Below are positions 48,921 through 58,142 of a stretch of 64,000 nucleotides of DNA, piece after piece; positions within the stretch are counted from its first letter, which is position 1; each line of letters opens with the position of its first letter. The stretch covers positions 434,001-498,000 of the forward strand of contig NZ_FTOA01000001.1 of assembly GCF_900156605.1 (NCBI RefSeq). Reading direction: 5' to 3'. The notes beneath the pieces are model-generated. The model searched no databases and had not been told where the DNA came from. It worked only from the letters and a program-made list of their open reading frames with translations. Source of the DNA: Insolitispirillum peregrinum (GTDB lineage: Bacteria; Pseudomonadota; Alphaproteobacteria; Rhodospirillales; Rhodospirillaceae). The position numbers were made by a program, and so were the translations under genes.

Positions 48921-50303
48921 ATGCTTCAGTCGGTGGTGCCTCAGTCGCACGGTCTTGGCTCTTCCAGTATTGATCTGGAAGAAAGCCTTGATTTGTTGCT
49001 GGCGGGAAAATATCTCGACGTCCCACAAGGGATATCGCCGCTGGAGCAGAAGCTTCATGCTTTGGCACAGGCTTTACACGCGCGGGCACAGGGCGATCTT
49101 CGCCGCATTGTTGCGCTGTCGATCAATGCCAGCGATGCCGTTACGGTGACCGCTGGCATGATGCGCGAAGTGCGTGAAGTCGATAGCCGGACACAGGCTA
49201 TTTCTGCCGCTTCGGAAGAAATGGTGGCATCGGTGCAGGAAATCAGTCGCAACTCGGATGGGGTGGTGGCCGACGCCGAACAGGCGCGCCTTGCTGCTCA
49301 GGACGCGATGGCGGCCAGCCAGCAGGCGGTGATCACCATCGGGGCGATCACGCAGGCGGTTGATGGCGCATCGGAAAAGGTTGAGCGGCTGGTTGAGGCA
49401 TCAAACCAGATCGGCGATATCGTGCAGCAGATTGAGGCCATCGCCAAGCAGACCAACCTGCTGGCGCTGAATGCGACCATCGAAGCCGCCCGGGCTGGCG
49501 AGGCTGGCAAGGGCTTTGCCGTGGTGGCCGGTGAGGTCAAGAATCTTGCCAACCAAACCGCCCGGGCGACGGTCGACATTCGGGCGCGTATTGCATCGCT
49601 GCGGCAGGAAATGGCGACCATTGCCAGCTCGATGGAAGAGGGCGCGCAGGCCGTCGAGCAGGGCCGCAAGGTGATTGAGGCCACCGGTGTCAGCATGAAC
49701 GGAGTGGTCGAGCGCGTCGAGCTGGTGACGGTCAAAATGCAGGACGTGGCAGCCATCCTGACCCAGCAGATGGATGCGTCGGCTGAAATCTCGGCGGGTA
49801 TTGCTGCCATTGCCCACATGTCGACCGAAAATGTGGCCAACGTTGAGCGGGTTCTGGATGTGATGGATCAGGGCGAAGCCCAGATTGCGGCCGGGATCAG
49901 CGAGCTGGCGACAGTGCAGATTGAGGATTTCACCATCCATGTTGCCAAATCGGACCATGTGTTGTGGCGCAAACGACTGGCGGCGATGCTGGTGGGGCGG
50001 ACAACACTGAAAGCCGACGAGCTGGCCGACCATCATTCCTGTCGTCTGGGCAAGTGGTACGACACCCTGACCGCCAGCGATCTGGTCGAACATCCGGCCT
50101 ATCAGCGACTGGCCGAGCCGCATCAGGAAGTCCATTCGGCTGGTATCGAGGCCGCCCGCGCCTATGCGGCTGGCAATCTGGATGGGGCGATCGGCTGCAT
50201 CGAACGGGCAGCGCGGGCATCGGTCGATGTGCTGGCCTGTCTTGACGAGCTGGCCGCCCGCAAGGATCGGGCGGTGGTGTGGGGCAGCCGTCCGGCTTTT
50301 TAA
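48921..50303 (+). CDS. Soluble methyl-accepting chemotaxis protein with C-terminal CZB domain
   Basis: 460-aa cytoplasmic chemoreceptor without membrane segments. The signalling domain (~60-320) has the hairpin-tip sequence [20 protein letters not shown] followed by [20 protein letters not shown]. The C-terminal ~335-405 region is a chemoreceptor zinc-binding (CZB) domain: H in [10 protein letters not shown], HxCxLGKWY in [14 protein letters not shown], and a final His in [12 protein letters not shown] receptors sense zinc or oxidants such as hypochlorite through the Zn-Cys core. The ATG at 48921 has GGGGGGAA directly upstream; a longer frame starting at 48870 is less likely. Confidence 0.92.
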   Translation: MLQSVVPQSHGLGSSSIDLEESLDLLLAGKYLDVPQGISPLEQKLHALAQALHARAQGDLRRIVALSINASDAVTVTAGMMREVREVDSRTQAISAASEEMVASVQEISRNSDGVVADAEQARLAAQDAMAASQQAVITIGAITQAVDGASEKVERLVEASNQIGDIVQQIEAIAKQTNLLALNATIEAARAGEAGKGFAVVAGEVKNLANQTARATVDIRARIASLRQEMATIASSMEEGAQAVEQGRKVIEATGVSMNGVVERVELVTVKMQDVAAILTQQMDASAEISAGIAAIAHMSTENVANVERVLDVMDQGEAQIAAGISELATVQIEDFTIHVAKSDHVLWRKRLAAMLVGRTTLKADELADHHSCRLGKWYDTLTASDLVEHPAYQRLAEPHQEVHSAGIEAARAYAAGNLDGAIGCIERAARASVDVLACLDELAARKDRAVVWGSRPAF

Positions 50304-50530
50304 GCGCAGGGGTGTGGCCGGGTGGGTCATGAAAAACCCCTTAACGTGCCATCAGGTGCATTTCCCGTTTGCTCCGTAGCCATAATTAGAGTACACAGCA
50401 GAACCGCCGGTCTGGCCTTGTGTCTGACCGGCGGTTCCATGTTCAGGCCGAAGAACGGTGTGCGTTTTTTGTCCCTGTTCGTCCCCCTGTCTCCCTTCGT
50501 GGAAGCTGTTCCCGTGGAAACCTGTTCCCG

Positions 50531-51682
50531 ATGAGTGATACCGCCAACAAGGCTTTGCTGCCGACGGGCTTGCGTGATGTGTTGCCGCCGGATGCGGCGC
50601 TCGAGGCTGTTGCCGTTAACCGCCTGCTGGGCGTGTTTGCGGCCCATGGCTATGATCGCGTGAAGCCTCCCCTGATCGAATTCGAAGAAAGCCTGCTCGA
50701 TGGCGTCGGAGCGGTCACCACCAAGGATACATTCCGGGTGATGGACCCCCTCAGCCAGCGCATGATGGGCGTGCGGGCTGACATGACCATTCAGGTTGCC
50801 CGCATTGCAACCACCCGGATGGTGCGACATCCCCGTCCCCTGCGCCTGTGCTATGCCGGGCAGGTGCTGCGGGTCAAAGGCTCGCAATTGCGACCGGAAC
50901 GCCAGTTCACCCAGGCCGGGATCGAGCTGATCGGTGCCGATACCCCGGTGGCCGATGCCGAAGTGATCGGAATGGTGATCCGGGCACTGGATGCCGTTGG
51001 TGTGCGGGATGTGTCGGTTGACCTGATGCTGCCGCCGCTGGTGCCGGCGATGTGTGATGCCTTGCAGCTGAGCCCCGAGGCACGCCGGACCCTGCGCGAT
51101 GCGCTGGATCAAAAGGACGCCGCCGCCGTCAAGGCGATGGGCGGTGATGTGGCCGGGGTGTTCGGTGTCCTGCTGGGCTGCATTGGCGAGGCCGAAGAGG
51201 TTCTGAGCCGCTTGCAGGCGATGGATCTGCCCGCCGCCGCTGCCCAGCGCCGGGATACGCTGGCCGAGGTGATTGCCCTGGTGCGCGAAGAGCATCCGGC
51301 GGCAACCCTGACCATTGATCCGGTCGAATACCGTGGATTTGAATACCATACCGGCGTCAGCTTCAGCGTGTTCTCACGCGGGGTCAGTGGCGAGCTGGGT
51401 CGGGGTGGTCGTTATCGCGCTGGCGAGGCTCAGGAACGGGCCGTCGGGGCGACACTGTCGGTTGATGCCGTTACCGAAGCAATGGAGCCGCTGTCCAGCG
51501 GTCCGCGCGTGTTGCTGTCGGTAAAGGACCGCCTGCTGGCCGGGCGGTATCAGACCGATGGCTGGGTGACCCTGAACGCGCTTCAGGATCCGCAGGATTT
51601 TGCCGCCGAGGCTCGGCGGTTGGGATGTTCTCATTATTCTGTTGGCGGGGATCTCCACGCCATTAACGACAAGCAGGGATGA
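50531..51682 (+). CDS. hisZ: ATP phosphoribosyltransferase regulatory subunit HisZ
   Basis: 383-aa class-II aminoacyl-tRNA-synthetase-like protein that activates the short form of HisG in the first step of histidine synthesis. [60 protein letters not shown] and [19 protein letters not shown] match the HisZ/HisS core. [18 protein letters not shown] is the second conserved loop. It lacks the anticodon-binding domain of HisS. It stops 4 bp before purA, a pairing common in alphaproteobacteria. Confidence 0.93.
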   Translation: MSDTANKALLPTGLRDVLPPDAALEAVAVNRLLGVFAAHGYDRVKPPLIEFEESLLDGVGAVTTKDTFRVMDPLSQRMMGVRADMTIQVARIATTRMVRHPRPLRLCYAGQVLRVKGSQLRPERQFTQAGIELIGADTPVADAEVIGMVIRALDAVGVRDVSVDLMLPPLVPAMCDALQLSPEARRTLRDALDQKDAAAVKAMGGDVAGVFGVLLGCIGEAEEVLSRLQAMDLPAAAAQRRDTLAEVIALVREEHPAATLTIDPVEYRGFEYHTGVSFSVFSRGVSGELGRGGRYRAGEAQERAVGATLSVDAVTEAMEPLSSGPRVLLSVKDRLLAGRYQTDGWVTLNALQDPQDFAAEARRLGCSHYSVGGDLHAINDKQG

Positions 51683-51686
51683 CACT

Positions 51687-52976
51687 ATGACCAACGTGGT
51701 TGTCGTCGGTTCCCAATGGGGCGACGAAGGCAAGGGCAAGGTCGTCGATTGGCTCGCCGCGCGGGCTGATGTGGTGGTGCGTTTTCAGGGGGGGCACAAT
51801 GCGGGCCATACCCTGGTGATTGATGGCGTCAGCTACAAGCTGAGCCTGTTGCCGTCGGGCGTGGTGCGTGGCACTCCCTCGATCATCGGCAACGGGGTGG
51901 TGGTCGATCCGTGGGCGCTGCTGCGGGAAATCGATGCCATTGCCGAAAAGGGTGTGAAAGTCACCCCGGACGTGCTGATGCTGGCCGAAAACGCTGCGCT
52001 GATCCTGCCGCTGCACAGCCGTCTGGATCAGGCGCGGGAAGCCGCTGCCGGCAAGGGCAAGATCGGGACCACTGGCCGTGGTATCGGTCCGGCCTACGAA
52101 GACAAGGTGGCCCGCCGTGCCATCCGCGTCTGCGATCTGGCCGACGATGCCGCGCTGGACATCAAGATCGACCGCCTGCTGGCCCACCACAATGCCCTGC
52201 TGAAGGGTCTGGGTGCCGAACCGGTTGACGCCGATGAGCTGCGTGCGCAGCTCACCGAACTGGCCCCGAAGATCCTGCCGTTCTCGCGGCCGGTGTGGCG
52301 TGTGCTGGACGAATACCGCAAGGCTGGCAAGCGCATCCTGTTTGAAGGCGCGCAGGGCACCCTGCTGGATGTCGATCATGGGACTTACCCCTATGTGACC
52401 TCCTCGAACACGCTGAGCGGTAACGCGGCGGTCGGGTCGGGCATGGGGCCGGGCGGTATCGGCTATGTGCTGGGGATCACCAAGGCTTACACCACCCGCG
52501 TTGGGGAAGGTCCGTTCCCGACCGAACTGTTCGACGAGGTGGGCAACCGTCTGGGCGAGCGCGGCCACGAGTTCGGCACCATCACTGGTCGCAAGCGTCG
52601 GTGTGGCTGGTTCGATGCGGTGCTGGTTCGTCAGGCGGTGAAGGTCAGCGGCATCAACGGCATTGCCTTGACCAAGCTGGACGTGCTGGATGGCTTTGAC
52701 GAGCTGAAGGTGTGCGTCGGCTATCGTCTGAACGGCGAAGTGCTGGACTACTTCCCGGCTGGCATGACGGCGCAGGCGCAGGTCGAGCCGATCTATGAAA
52801 CCCTCGAAGGCTGGAGCCAGAGCACCGAAGGCGCTCGCAGCTTTGCCGATCTGCCGGCGACGGCGGTCAAGTATGTCCGCCGCATTGAAGAACTGATCGA
52901 AGCGCCGGTGGCCCTGCTGTCCACCAGCCCCGAGCGCGAAGATACCATTCTGATGCGCGACCCGTTTACGGATTAA
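51687..52976 (+). CDS. purA: Adenylosuccinate synthetase
   Basis: 429-aa enzyme joining IMP and aspartate with GTP, the first committed step to AMP. The P-loop-like [20 protein letters not shown] opens the protein, with [31 protein letters not shown] and [19 protein letters not shown] following. The GTP-specificity segment is TKLDVLDGF. Full family length. The ATG at 51687 begins the conserved N-terminus. Confidence 0.97.
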   Translation: MTNVVVVGSQWGDEGKGKVVDWLAARADVVVRFQGGHNAGHTLVIDGVSYKLSLLPSGVVRGTPSIIGNGVVVDPWALLREIDAIAEKGVKVTPDVLMLAENAALILPLHSRLDQAREAAAGKGKIGTTGRGIGPAYEDKVARRAIRVCDLADDAALDIKIDRLLAHHNALLKGLGAEPVDADELRAQLTELAPKILPFSRPVWRVLDEYRKAGKRILFEGAQGTLLDVDHGTYPYVTSSNTLSGNAAVGSGMGPGGIGYVLGITKAYTTRVGEGPFPTELFDEVGNRLGERGHEFGTITGRKRRCGWFDAVLVRQAVKVSGINGIALTKLDVLDGFDELKVCVGYRLNGEVLDYFPAGMTAQAQVEPIYETLEGWSQSTEGARSFADLPATAVKYVRRIEELIEAPVALLSTSPEREDTILMRDPFTD

Positions 52977-53021
52977 CGGGTTCCGCCAACGGGGCGTCGT
53001 CTTCGTAGCGGTGCATATGAA

Positions 53022-53065
53022 AAAAAAGACGAGGGCGGAGAGGAATCTCCGCCCTCGTCTTTTTC
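53022..53065 (+). terminator. Rho-independent terminator after purA
   Basis: AAAGACGAGGGCGGAGA pairs perfectly with TCTCCGCCCTCGTCTTT around a GGAA loop; T-run on the plus side, A-run on the left. Confidence 0.95.
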
Positions 53066-53279
53066 GTTTCGTTAACAGCGTGCTAACTGCTTGCCCTGTA
53101 GACTGCGCTGCCGTGCAGTATCATGAAGCCGCCGCAGGAAAAGGATGATGCTGTATGGATAAGGTTGTCAGAGCCTGTCTGTCGGGGGCATTATGCCTTT
53201 TGGATGGGTGCGACGGCCTGCAATCCCGGTGCTGATGGCGACCGGTTTGTAAGGTTTATGGGGAGGGTGAGAACGCATC
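53066..53279. promoter_or_regulatory. Upstream region of the pseudokinase gene
   Basis: About 210 bp without a gene. It ends in a strong ribosome-binding site (GGGGAGGG) before the ATG. No recognised operator. Confidence 0.4.
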
Positions 53280-55298
53280 ATGGCGAGTGATCAGCAAGGA
53301 TCGGGCACTGCCGGTGCCGCGCTTCTGAAAGAACGCTATGAGATCGACCCGACCCAGCGGCTGCCTGACCTCGATATGCCGCAGGCCGAGGCTTATCATT
53401 GCGAAGACCGGCGCGGGTCTGGTCGCTCCCTCTATGCCTTGCTGTGCCGTGCGGACATGCCGCTGCGTGTCGGGGCGATGCGCTCCCTGAAAGGGGTGCA
53501 GGTTCCCGGCCTGTTGACGCTGGTTGAATATGGCATCGTTGACTGGTTGCCGGGCCAGCGCCGCCAGATGGCGGTGGTTTATGAACGGCCGAGCGGTGGC
53601 CGGGTGCTGCCCAGGCCGGGGCAACGGTTTGATGCCATCCCCGAGGCCCAATTCATCAAACGGGTGATGAAGCCGATCATCCAGGCCCTGCAGGAAATGT
53701 CCCAGCGTGGTGTGGTCCACCGGGCGGTTCGCCTCGATAATCTGTTCTGGCATGATCAGACCAAGGAACGGCTGGTTCTGGGGGACTGCGTTACCGCTCC
53801 ACCGGGCTACAATAACCATGTGGTTTACGAGCCGCTGTACTTCGCCATGGCCAACCCCGAAGGGCGGGGACAGGGTTATTCCAAGGATGACCTGTACAGT
53901 CTGGGGATTTGTTTCCTCGGCCTGCTGACCGGGCGGGACCCGGCCCATGGCTGGGAAGACAATGACGTGATCCGGGCCAAGCTGGCCCAGTCGACCTATG
54001 CCTCGTTTGCTTCTGACAACCGGGTACCGCTGAACCTGATCGAGGTGATGCGCGGCGTTTTGTGTGACGATTACAAAGAACGCTGGGATCTGGAAAACGT
54101 CGATCTGTGGATGAATGGTCGCCGTCTGTCGCCGTTGCAGCCCAAACCGCCCAAGCGGGCGCAGCGCCCGTTCAAGTTTGAAGGCGTTGATTATTTTACC
54201 TGTCGCGAGTTGGCCCATGCGATGGCGTCGTCGTGGGATGCGGCATTATCGCCCATTCTCGATGGCCGGGTCGAGGTCTGGCTGCGGCGCGGGATGGAAG
54301 ACAATGAAACGGCCGATGCCATCTCGGTGGCGGTGCGACTGAGCCAGAGTGGCAGTGAGGCCAAGTCTGGTGGTGATTATACGGTGGCGCGGGTGCTGAT
54401 CCTGCTCGATCCGGCGGCGCCGCTGCGCTATCGCGAACTTCGGGTCACGCTGGATGGTTTCGGGGCCGCACTGGCTGCGGTGATGATGCAAAAAAAGCAG
54501 ATCCGCCTGTACGCCGAGGTGCTGGCGCGCGATCTGGCCAAAAACTGGATTGATGCCCAAGGGATCTATTCGCCCGAGCTGGGGCATTTTGAAAACCAGT
54601 TCAAGGATTTGACTGCCAATCTGCAGACCCAGATGATCGGGTGGGGCATGGAGCGGTGCGTGTACGAACTGAACGAGCACCTGCACTGCCAAAGCCCGCT
54701 GATTGAAAAGGAATACGTCTCGGAAATCCGCGAGCTTCTGCCTGCGCTGGACCGGGTTTCCTTAAAGATTGATCCGAAAACAAAGCCGGTGGATCGTCAT
54801 ATTGCCGCCTATATCGGCTGTAAGTGGGAACGCGATACCAAGGTCCAGTTCCGGGCGCTGAATGAAAATTCGTCCGACCGGCAGATTTTGGGGATGGTCA
54901 GCTTGCTGGCGGTGCTGCAATGGCGCCTTGGGCCTCCGGCGTTGCACGGGCTGGCGGGCTGGATTGGCGCACAGTTGGCTCCGATCATTGCGGGCTATCA
55001 TGGCCGGATGCGGCGCAAGGAGCTGGAAAAGGAAGTCCCCAAGCTGGTGCGCAAGGGGAGCCTGCCCGAGCTTTACAACCTGCTGGACAATCAGGAAGAG
55101 CGGCAGCGGGATAATGACGGTTTTGCCTGGGCGAAGGCCGAGTACGCCGCTGCTGACCAGCAGTGCCGCGCGCTGGAGGCCGGAAAGCTGGTGCGGGATG
55201 AGCAGGCCGAGATGATCGGGCAGCAGGCGGCGGCGGTGCTGTCGGTCTTTGTTGCGATTGTCACTGTCTGTATTGTGCTGTTTATGAGGATCATGTGA
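53280..55298 (+). CDS. Membrane-anchored protein kinase-like protein, probable pseudokinase
   Basis: 672-aa protein. Residues ~15-280 follow the Hanks-kinase fold order: a HRAVRLDNLFWHD catalytic-loop equivalent near 150, VLGDCVTAPPGYNN where DFG and the activation loop should be, and YSKDDLYSLGICFLGLLTG as the following alpha-F helix. The catalytic Asp of HRD is Ala here, no clear glycine-rich loop or ATP lysine is seen, and DFG is missing; catalytic activity is doubtful. Residues ~300-640 are an unknown helical domain, and a single C-terminal membrane segment (AVLSVFVAIVTVCIVLFMRI) anchors it. Its stop overlaps the next gene's ATG by one base. Confidence 0.75.
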   Translation: MASDQQGSGTAGAALLKERYEIDPTQRLPDLDMPQAEAYHCEDRRGSGRSLYALLCRADMPLRVGAMRSLKGVQVPGLLTLVEYGIVDWLPGQRRQMAVVYERPSGGRVLPRPGQRFDAIPEAQFIKRVMKPIIQALQEMSQRGVVHRAVRLDNLFWHDQTKERLVLGDCVTAPPGYNNHVVYEPLYFAMANPEGRGQGYSKDDLYSLGICFLGLLTGRDPAHGWEDNDVIRAKLAQSTYASFASDNRVPLNLIEVMRGVLCDDYKERWDLENVDLWMNGRRLSPLQPKPPKRAQRPFKFEGVDYFTCRELAHAMASSWDAALSPILDGRVEVWLRRGMEDNETADAISVAVRLSQSGSEAKSGGDYTVARVLILLDPAAPLRYRELRVTLDGFGAALAAVMMQKKQIRLYAEVLARDLAKNWIDAQGIYSPELGHFENQFKDLTANLQTQMIGWGMERCVYELNEHLHCQSPLIEKEYVSEIRELLPALDRVSLKIDPKTKPVDRHIAAYIGCKWERDTKVQFRALNENSSDRQILGMVSLLAVLQWRLGPPALHGLAGWIGAQLAPIIAGYHGRMRRKELEKEVPKLVRKGSLPELYNLLDNQEERQRDNDGFAWAKAEYAAADQQCRALEAGKLVRDEQAEMIGQQAAAVLSVFVAIVTVCIVLFMRIM

Positions 55299-55801
55299 TG
55301 GCGGCAGCAAAAAGCAAGGCAGCCCCCCCCGGCAGCATCAAACGGAACATCGGCCTGTTGGCTTTGGGTGTGCCGCTGCTGTTTCTGTTTCTGCCGACAG
55401 TGGTCTTTCTGGGGATTGCGCTGCTGCCGACCTTTGTGGCTCTGGTGGTGGACCGCAGCGTCAAGCGATACGGCGGGATGACCGTCGGCGGTCTGAATTT
55501 CGCCGGAGCGGTACCCTATCTGCTGAACCTGTGGACCGGCGACCATTCGGTGCCCGAGGTTCTGAACATCCTGTCCGATGTTTTTGCCCTGATGACCATT
55601 TTTGGCTCGGCTGCGGCGGGCTGGATGATCTTTGCCGCTACCCCTGCGGTGGTGACGACCGTTCTCACCCTGACCTCCAGCCGTCGTCTGGCGGCGTTGC
55701 GCAGTCGGCAGAAAGAATTGATCGAAGAGTGGGGCACCGAGGTTACAAAGTCCGCCGAGGATGATTTTGATGCTCCGCCGCCGCCGGGCAAGCCGCGGTG
55801 A
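55298..55801 (+). CDS. Small membrane protein coupled to the pseudokinase
   Basis: 167-aa protein of unknown family with three to four hydrophobic segments (GLLALGVPLLFLFLPTVVFL, ALLPTFVALVVD, VFALMTIFGSAAAGWMIFAA) and a cytoplasmic tail ending DDFDAPPPPGKPR. It begins inside the TGA of the pseudokinase gene (TGATG), so the two are translated together and probably form one membrane complex. I do not know the function. Confidence 0.7.
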   Translation: MAAAKSKAAPPGSIKRNIGLLALGVPLLFLFLPTVVFLGIALLPTFVALVVDRSVKRYGGMTVGGLNFAGAVPYLLNLWTGDHSVPEVLNILSDVFALMTIFGSAAAGWMIFAATPAVVTTVLTLTSSRRLAALRSRQKELIEEWGTEVTKSAEDDFDAPPPPGKPR

Positions 55802-55891
55802 GGCTGATGGCATCCCGAGGGTTTCTTTCCGGGATGGACCATGAGACAGTCCTGATGTTGTCTGCGACCGCAACCGCTCTGGTGTGAGGGA

Positions 55892-56353
55892 ATGATGAAG
55901 ACCAGCACGTCGAACCAGCCTTCTCCGCAAGCCGTATCCGAAGACGTCACACGCATTACCGGCCATTTGCCAAACCTCGATCTGGAAATCATCCGCCGGG
56001 ATGATCCCGAACGGGGCGCTGAAATGGTGACCATCACCATGCGGGCCTATCCTGGCTTTGATGCGGTGGCGCGGGACATTTTGCCTGCGCTGGGAAATCC
56101 GGCATTGCTGTGGGCGCAGATGGCTCCGGGGGCGTTGCCGGGGATTCTGACTGGGGCATGTCCGGGGCAGTCTGCGCCGATGGCATCCATGATGAACCCC
56201 TTTGCCCTGTGGCAGCAAATGGGGGAACAGGTGATGCAATCGTGGATGCAGGCTGGTATGGGCCTGTGGAGCGGGCAGAACAATCCGTTCCTGCGCATGA
56301 TGATGGACGCCGCCGGTGCGCCGCTGTGTAGTGCGGGTGAGCGGAAACGGTGA
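55892..56353 (+). CDS. Hypothetical protein, methionine/tryptophan-rich C-terminal half
   Basis: 153-aa protein without signal peptide or clear membrane segments. The N-terminal half is charged (PNLDLEIIRRDDPERGAEMV), and the C-terminal half is rich in Met, Trp, Gln and Gly (MNPFALWQQMGEQVMQSWMQ). The amphipathic Met-rich part resembles phasin or PHA-associated proteins in composition only; no family is recognised. It follows the pseudokinase pair after 90 bp and ends next to a perfect hairpin. Two adjacent ATGs at 55892 and 55895 are possible starts. Confidence 0.6.
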   Translation: MMKTSTSNQPSPQAVSEDVTRITGHLPNLDLEIIRRDDPERGAEMVTITMRAYPGFDAVARDILPALGNPALLWAQMAPGALPGILTGACPGQSAPMASMMNPFALWQQMGEQVMQSWMQAGMGLWSGQNNPFLRMMMDAAGAPLCSAGERKR

Positions 56354-56359
56354 CACTCT

Positions 56360-56388
56360 GGAAACAGGACCGGTTTTGTCCTGTTTCC
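56360..56388 (+). terminator. Hairpin after the hypothetical gene
   Basis: GGAAACAGGAC pairs perfectly with GTCCTGTTTCC around a 7-nt loop. No T-tract. It also contains a TGT-N10-ACA string overlapping its right arm. Confidence 0.55.
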
Positions 56389-56497
56389 GACAGTGCAGTG
56401 TCGGTTTTGTTTGTATGATTTTAACCTACTGAAATAAAAAGATTTTATCCTGAGGCTCCGTTGGAGGCTGAGGGAAGGACTGATCAGCCTGCAGAGG

Positions 56498-56526
56498 GCC
56501 TCCCGCTGATAACGGGAGGCTTTTTT
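56498..56526 (+). terminator. Rho-independent terminator upstream of the nif block
   Basis: GCCTCCCG / CGGGAGGC stem around CTGATAA, followed by T6. Confidence 0.9.
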
Positions 56527-56607
56527 GTTTTCTTCCAATGGACTGGATAGGTTGTGGGGCTGCGGCAGACCCAACTGAAATAATAGCCATAAAAATAGTA
56601 CTGGTTT

Positions 56608-56623
56608 TGTCCCCTATCCGACA
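56608..56623 (+). promoter_or_regulatory. NifA upstream activator sequence (hesB-nifUSVW)
   Basis: TGT-CCCCTATCCG-ACA matches the TGT-N10-ACA NifA site exactly. It lies 74 bp upstream of the -24 element, a normal distance. Confidence 0.75.
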
Positions 56624-56697
56624 AAGACGTCGTGTTTGTCGGGAATGTCGCTGTCGCACAATATAAGAAATATAGTCAAAACAATGAACTAATGGAT

Positions 56698-56712
56698 TGG
56701 CACACTCCTTGC
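56698..56712 (+). promoter_or_regulatory. Sigma-54 (-24/-12) promoter of hesB-nifUSVW
   Basis: TGGCAC-ACTCC-TTGC is a near-perfect sigma-54 promoter, 44 bp before the hesB ATG. Confidence 0.9.
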
Positions 56713-56755
56713 TTTGCGGGATGGCAGAACATTCCTGTCAAGGAGGGTCTTCCCC

Positions 56756-57076
56756 ATGGCAAACGTGATTGAAGTAACCGAAGCCGCCAAAGCCGCCATC
56801 CGCAAGGTCAAGGGCGAAGCGTCCGGCTTGCGGATTATGGTCTCAGCGGGCGGTTGCGCTGGCTATCAGTACCGGATGGGGCTGGTGTATGGCCCGGAAG
56901 AGGGCGACACCGTTCTGAATTTCGGCGATGTGCAGGTGTTCGTCGATGGCCCCAGTGCCTCGCTGATCCAGGGCACGGTGCTGGATTACGTCGAAAGCAT
57001 TCAGGGGTCGGGCTTTCAGTTCGAAAACCCCAATGCCGAGGGCAAGTGCTCGTGCGGGAAATCCTTCGCCGCCTGA
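56756..57076 (+). CDS. Nif-associated A-type iron-sulfur carrier (HesB/IscA-nif)
   Basis: 106-aa A-type FeS carrier. The three conserved cysteines are present: one in VSAGGCAGYQYRM and two in the C-terminal GKCSCGKS. Such nif-linked proteins (IscA-nif, HesB) help deliver clusters made by NifU and NifS to nitrogenase. It is the first gene after the sigma-54 promoter, with an AAGGAGGG ribosome-binding site, and nifU follows after 64 bp. Confidence 0.93.
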   Translation: MANVIEVTEAAKAAIRKVKGEASGLRIMVSAGGCAGYQYRMGLVYGPEEGDTVLNFGDVQVFVDGPSASLIQGTVLDYVESIQGSGFQFENPNAEGKCSCGKSFAA

Positions 57077-57140
57077 GCTGACCCTGCTGCTGTCATAAAA
57101 AAAGACGACACGATTTCTGGAACGAAAGGTCTCCCCCGCG

Positions 57141-58103
57141 ATGTGGAACTACACCGATAAGGTTAAGGACTATTTCTTTGATCCGAAGAATGCCGGGGTG
57201 ATTGACAACCCCGATGGCGTCGGCGAAGTCGGCTCGATTTCCTGCGGCGATGCGCTGCGGTTGATGATCAAGGTTGACCCCGAAACGATGGTGATCACCG
57301 ACGCCAAGTTCCAGACCTTTGGCTGCGGTTCGGCCATTGCGTCCTCCTCGGCCCTGACCGAGCTGGTGATCGGCAAGACCATCGACGAGGCCAAAAAGAT
57401 CACCAATCAGGATATCGCTGATTTCCTCGGTGGCCTGCCGCCGGAAAAGATGCACTGCTCGGTGATGGGCCATGAAGCCCTGCTGGCGGCGATTGCCAAC
57501 TATACCGGCGAAGAACTGGCCGAAGACGATCACGAAGAAGGCGCGCTGCTGTGCAAGTGCTTCGGGATTGACGAAGGCATGGTGGAACGGGCGGTGCGCG
57601 GTAACAAGCTGACCTCGCTGGAACAGCTGACCGCCTATACCAAGGCCGGTGGGGCCTGCAAGACCTGTCACGAAAAGCTGGAAGAAAAGCTGGCCGAAGT
57701 GAACGCCGAAATGGTCACCGAAGGCATGCTGACCTCGGCCGAAGCCTTTACGCTGGGCGGGGCCAAGCCGGTCGCCAAGGCGGCTCCGCTGATCCAGATT
57801 TCGCCGCTGGCCGCTGAAGCCAAAAAGGCTCAGCCGGTCAAGCCGGGCATGACCAACCTGCAAAAGATCATGATCATCCAGCAGGCGATCGAAGAGCTGC
57901 GCCCGCACCTGCAGGCCGACGGCGGCGATGTGGAGCTGGTGGATGTGGACGGAGATTCGGTCTTTGTGCATCTGAAGGGAGCCTGCTCGGGCTGCCAGAT
58001 GAGCTCGATCACCCTGCAAGGGGTGCAGGGTGCCCTGATGGAAAAGCTGGGTCGTCCGGTGCGGGTGATCCCCGCCGATGCCCGTCGCCTGATGGACGCC
58101 TGA
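57141..58103 (+). CDS. nifU: Nitrogenase iron-sulfur scaffold NifU
   Basis: 320-aa three-domain scaffold on which NifS-derived sulfur is assembled into clusters for nitrogenase. The N-terminal IscU-like domain has its three Cys (35, 62 and 106, in ISCGDAL, FGCGSAIASSSAL and MHCSVMGHEAL). The central [2Fe-2S] domain has LLCKCFG and GGACKTCHEK, and the C-terminal Nfu domain has LKGACSGCQMSSITL. All cluster ligands are present. nifS follows after 39 bp. Confidence 0.97.
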   Translation: MWNYTDKVKDYFFDPKNAGVIDNPDGVGEVGSISCGDALRLMIKVDPETMVITDAKFQTFGCGSAIASSSALTELVIGKTIDEAKKITNQDIADFLGGLPPEKMHCSVMGHEALLAAIANYTGEELAEDDHEEGALLCKCFGIDEGMVERAVRGNKLTSLEQLTAYTKAGGACKTCHEKLEEKLAEVNAEMVTEGMLTSAEAFTLGGAKPVAKAAPLIQISPLAAEAKKAQPVKPGMTNLQKIMIIQQAIEELRPHLQADGGDVELVDVDGDSVFVHLKGACSGCQMSSITLQGVQGALMEKLGRPVRVIPADARRLMDA

Positions 58104-58142
58104 TGTCCGTCTCCGGGCCAGAGCATGAAAAGGACTGCGGTC

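Noticed and set aside
56377-56392. A second TGT-N10-ACA NifA site upstream of hesB
   Set aside because: It overlaps the arm of a perfect hairpin right after a gene and lies on the far side of a strong terminator, over 300 bp from the promoter; probably chance.
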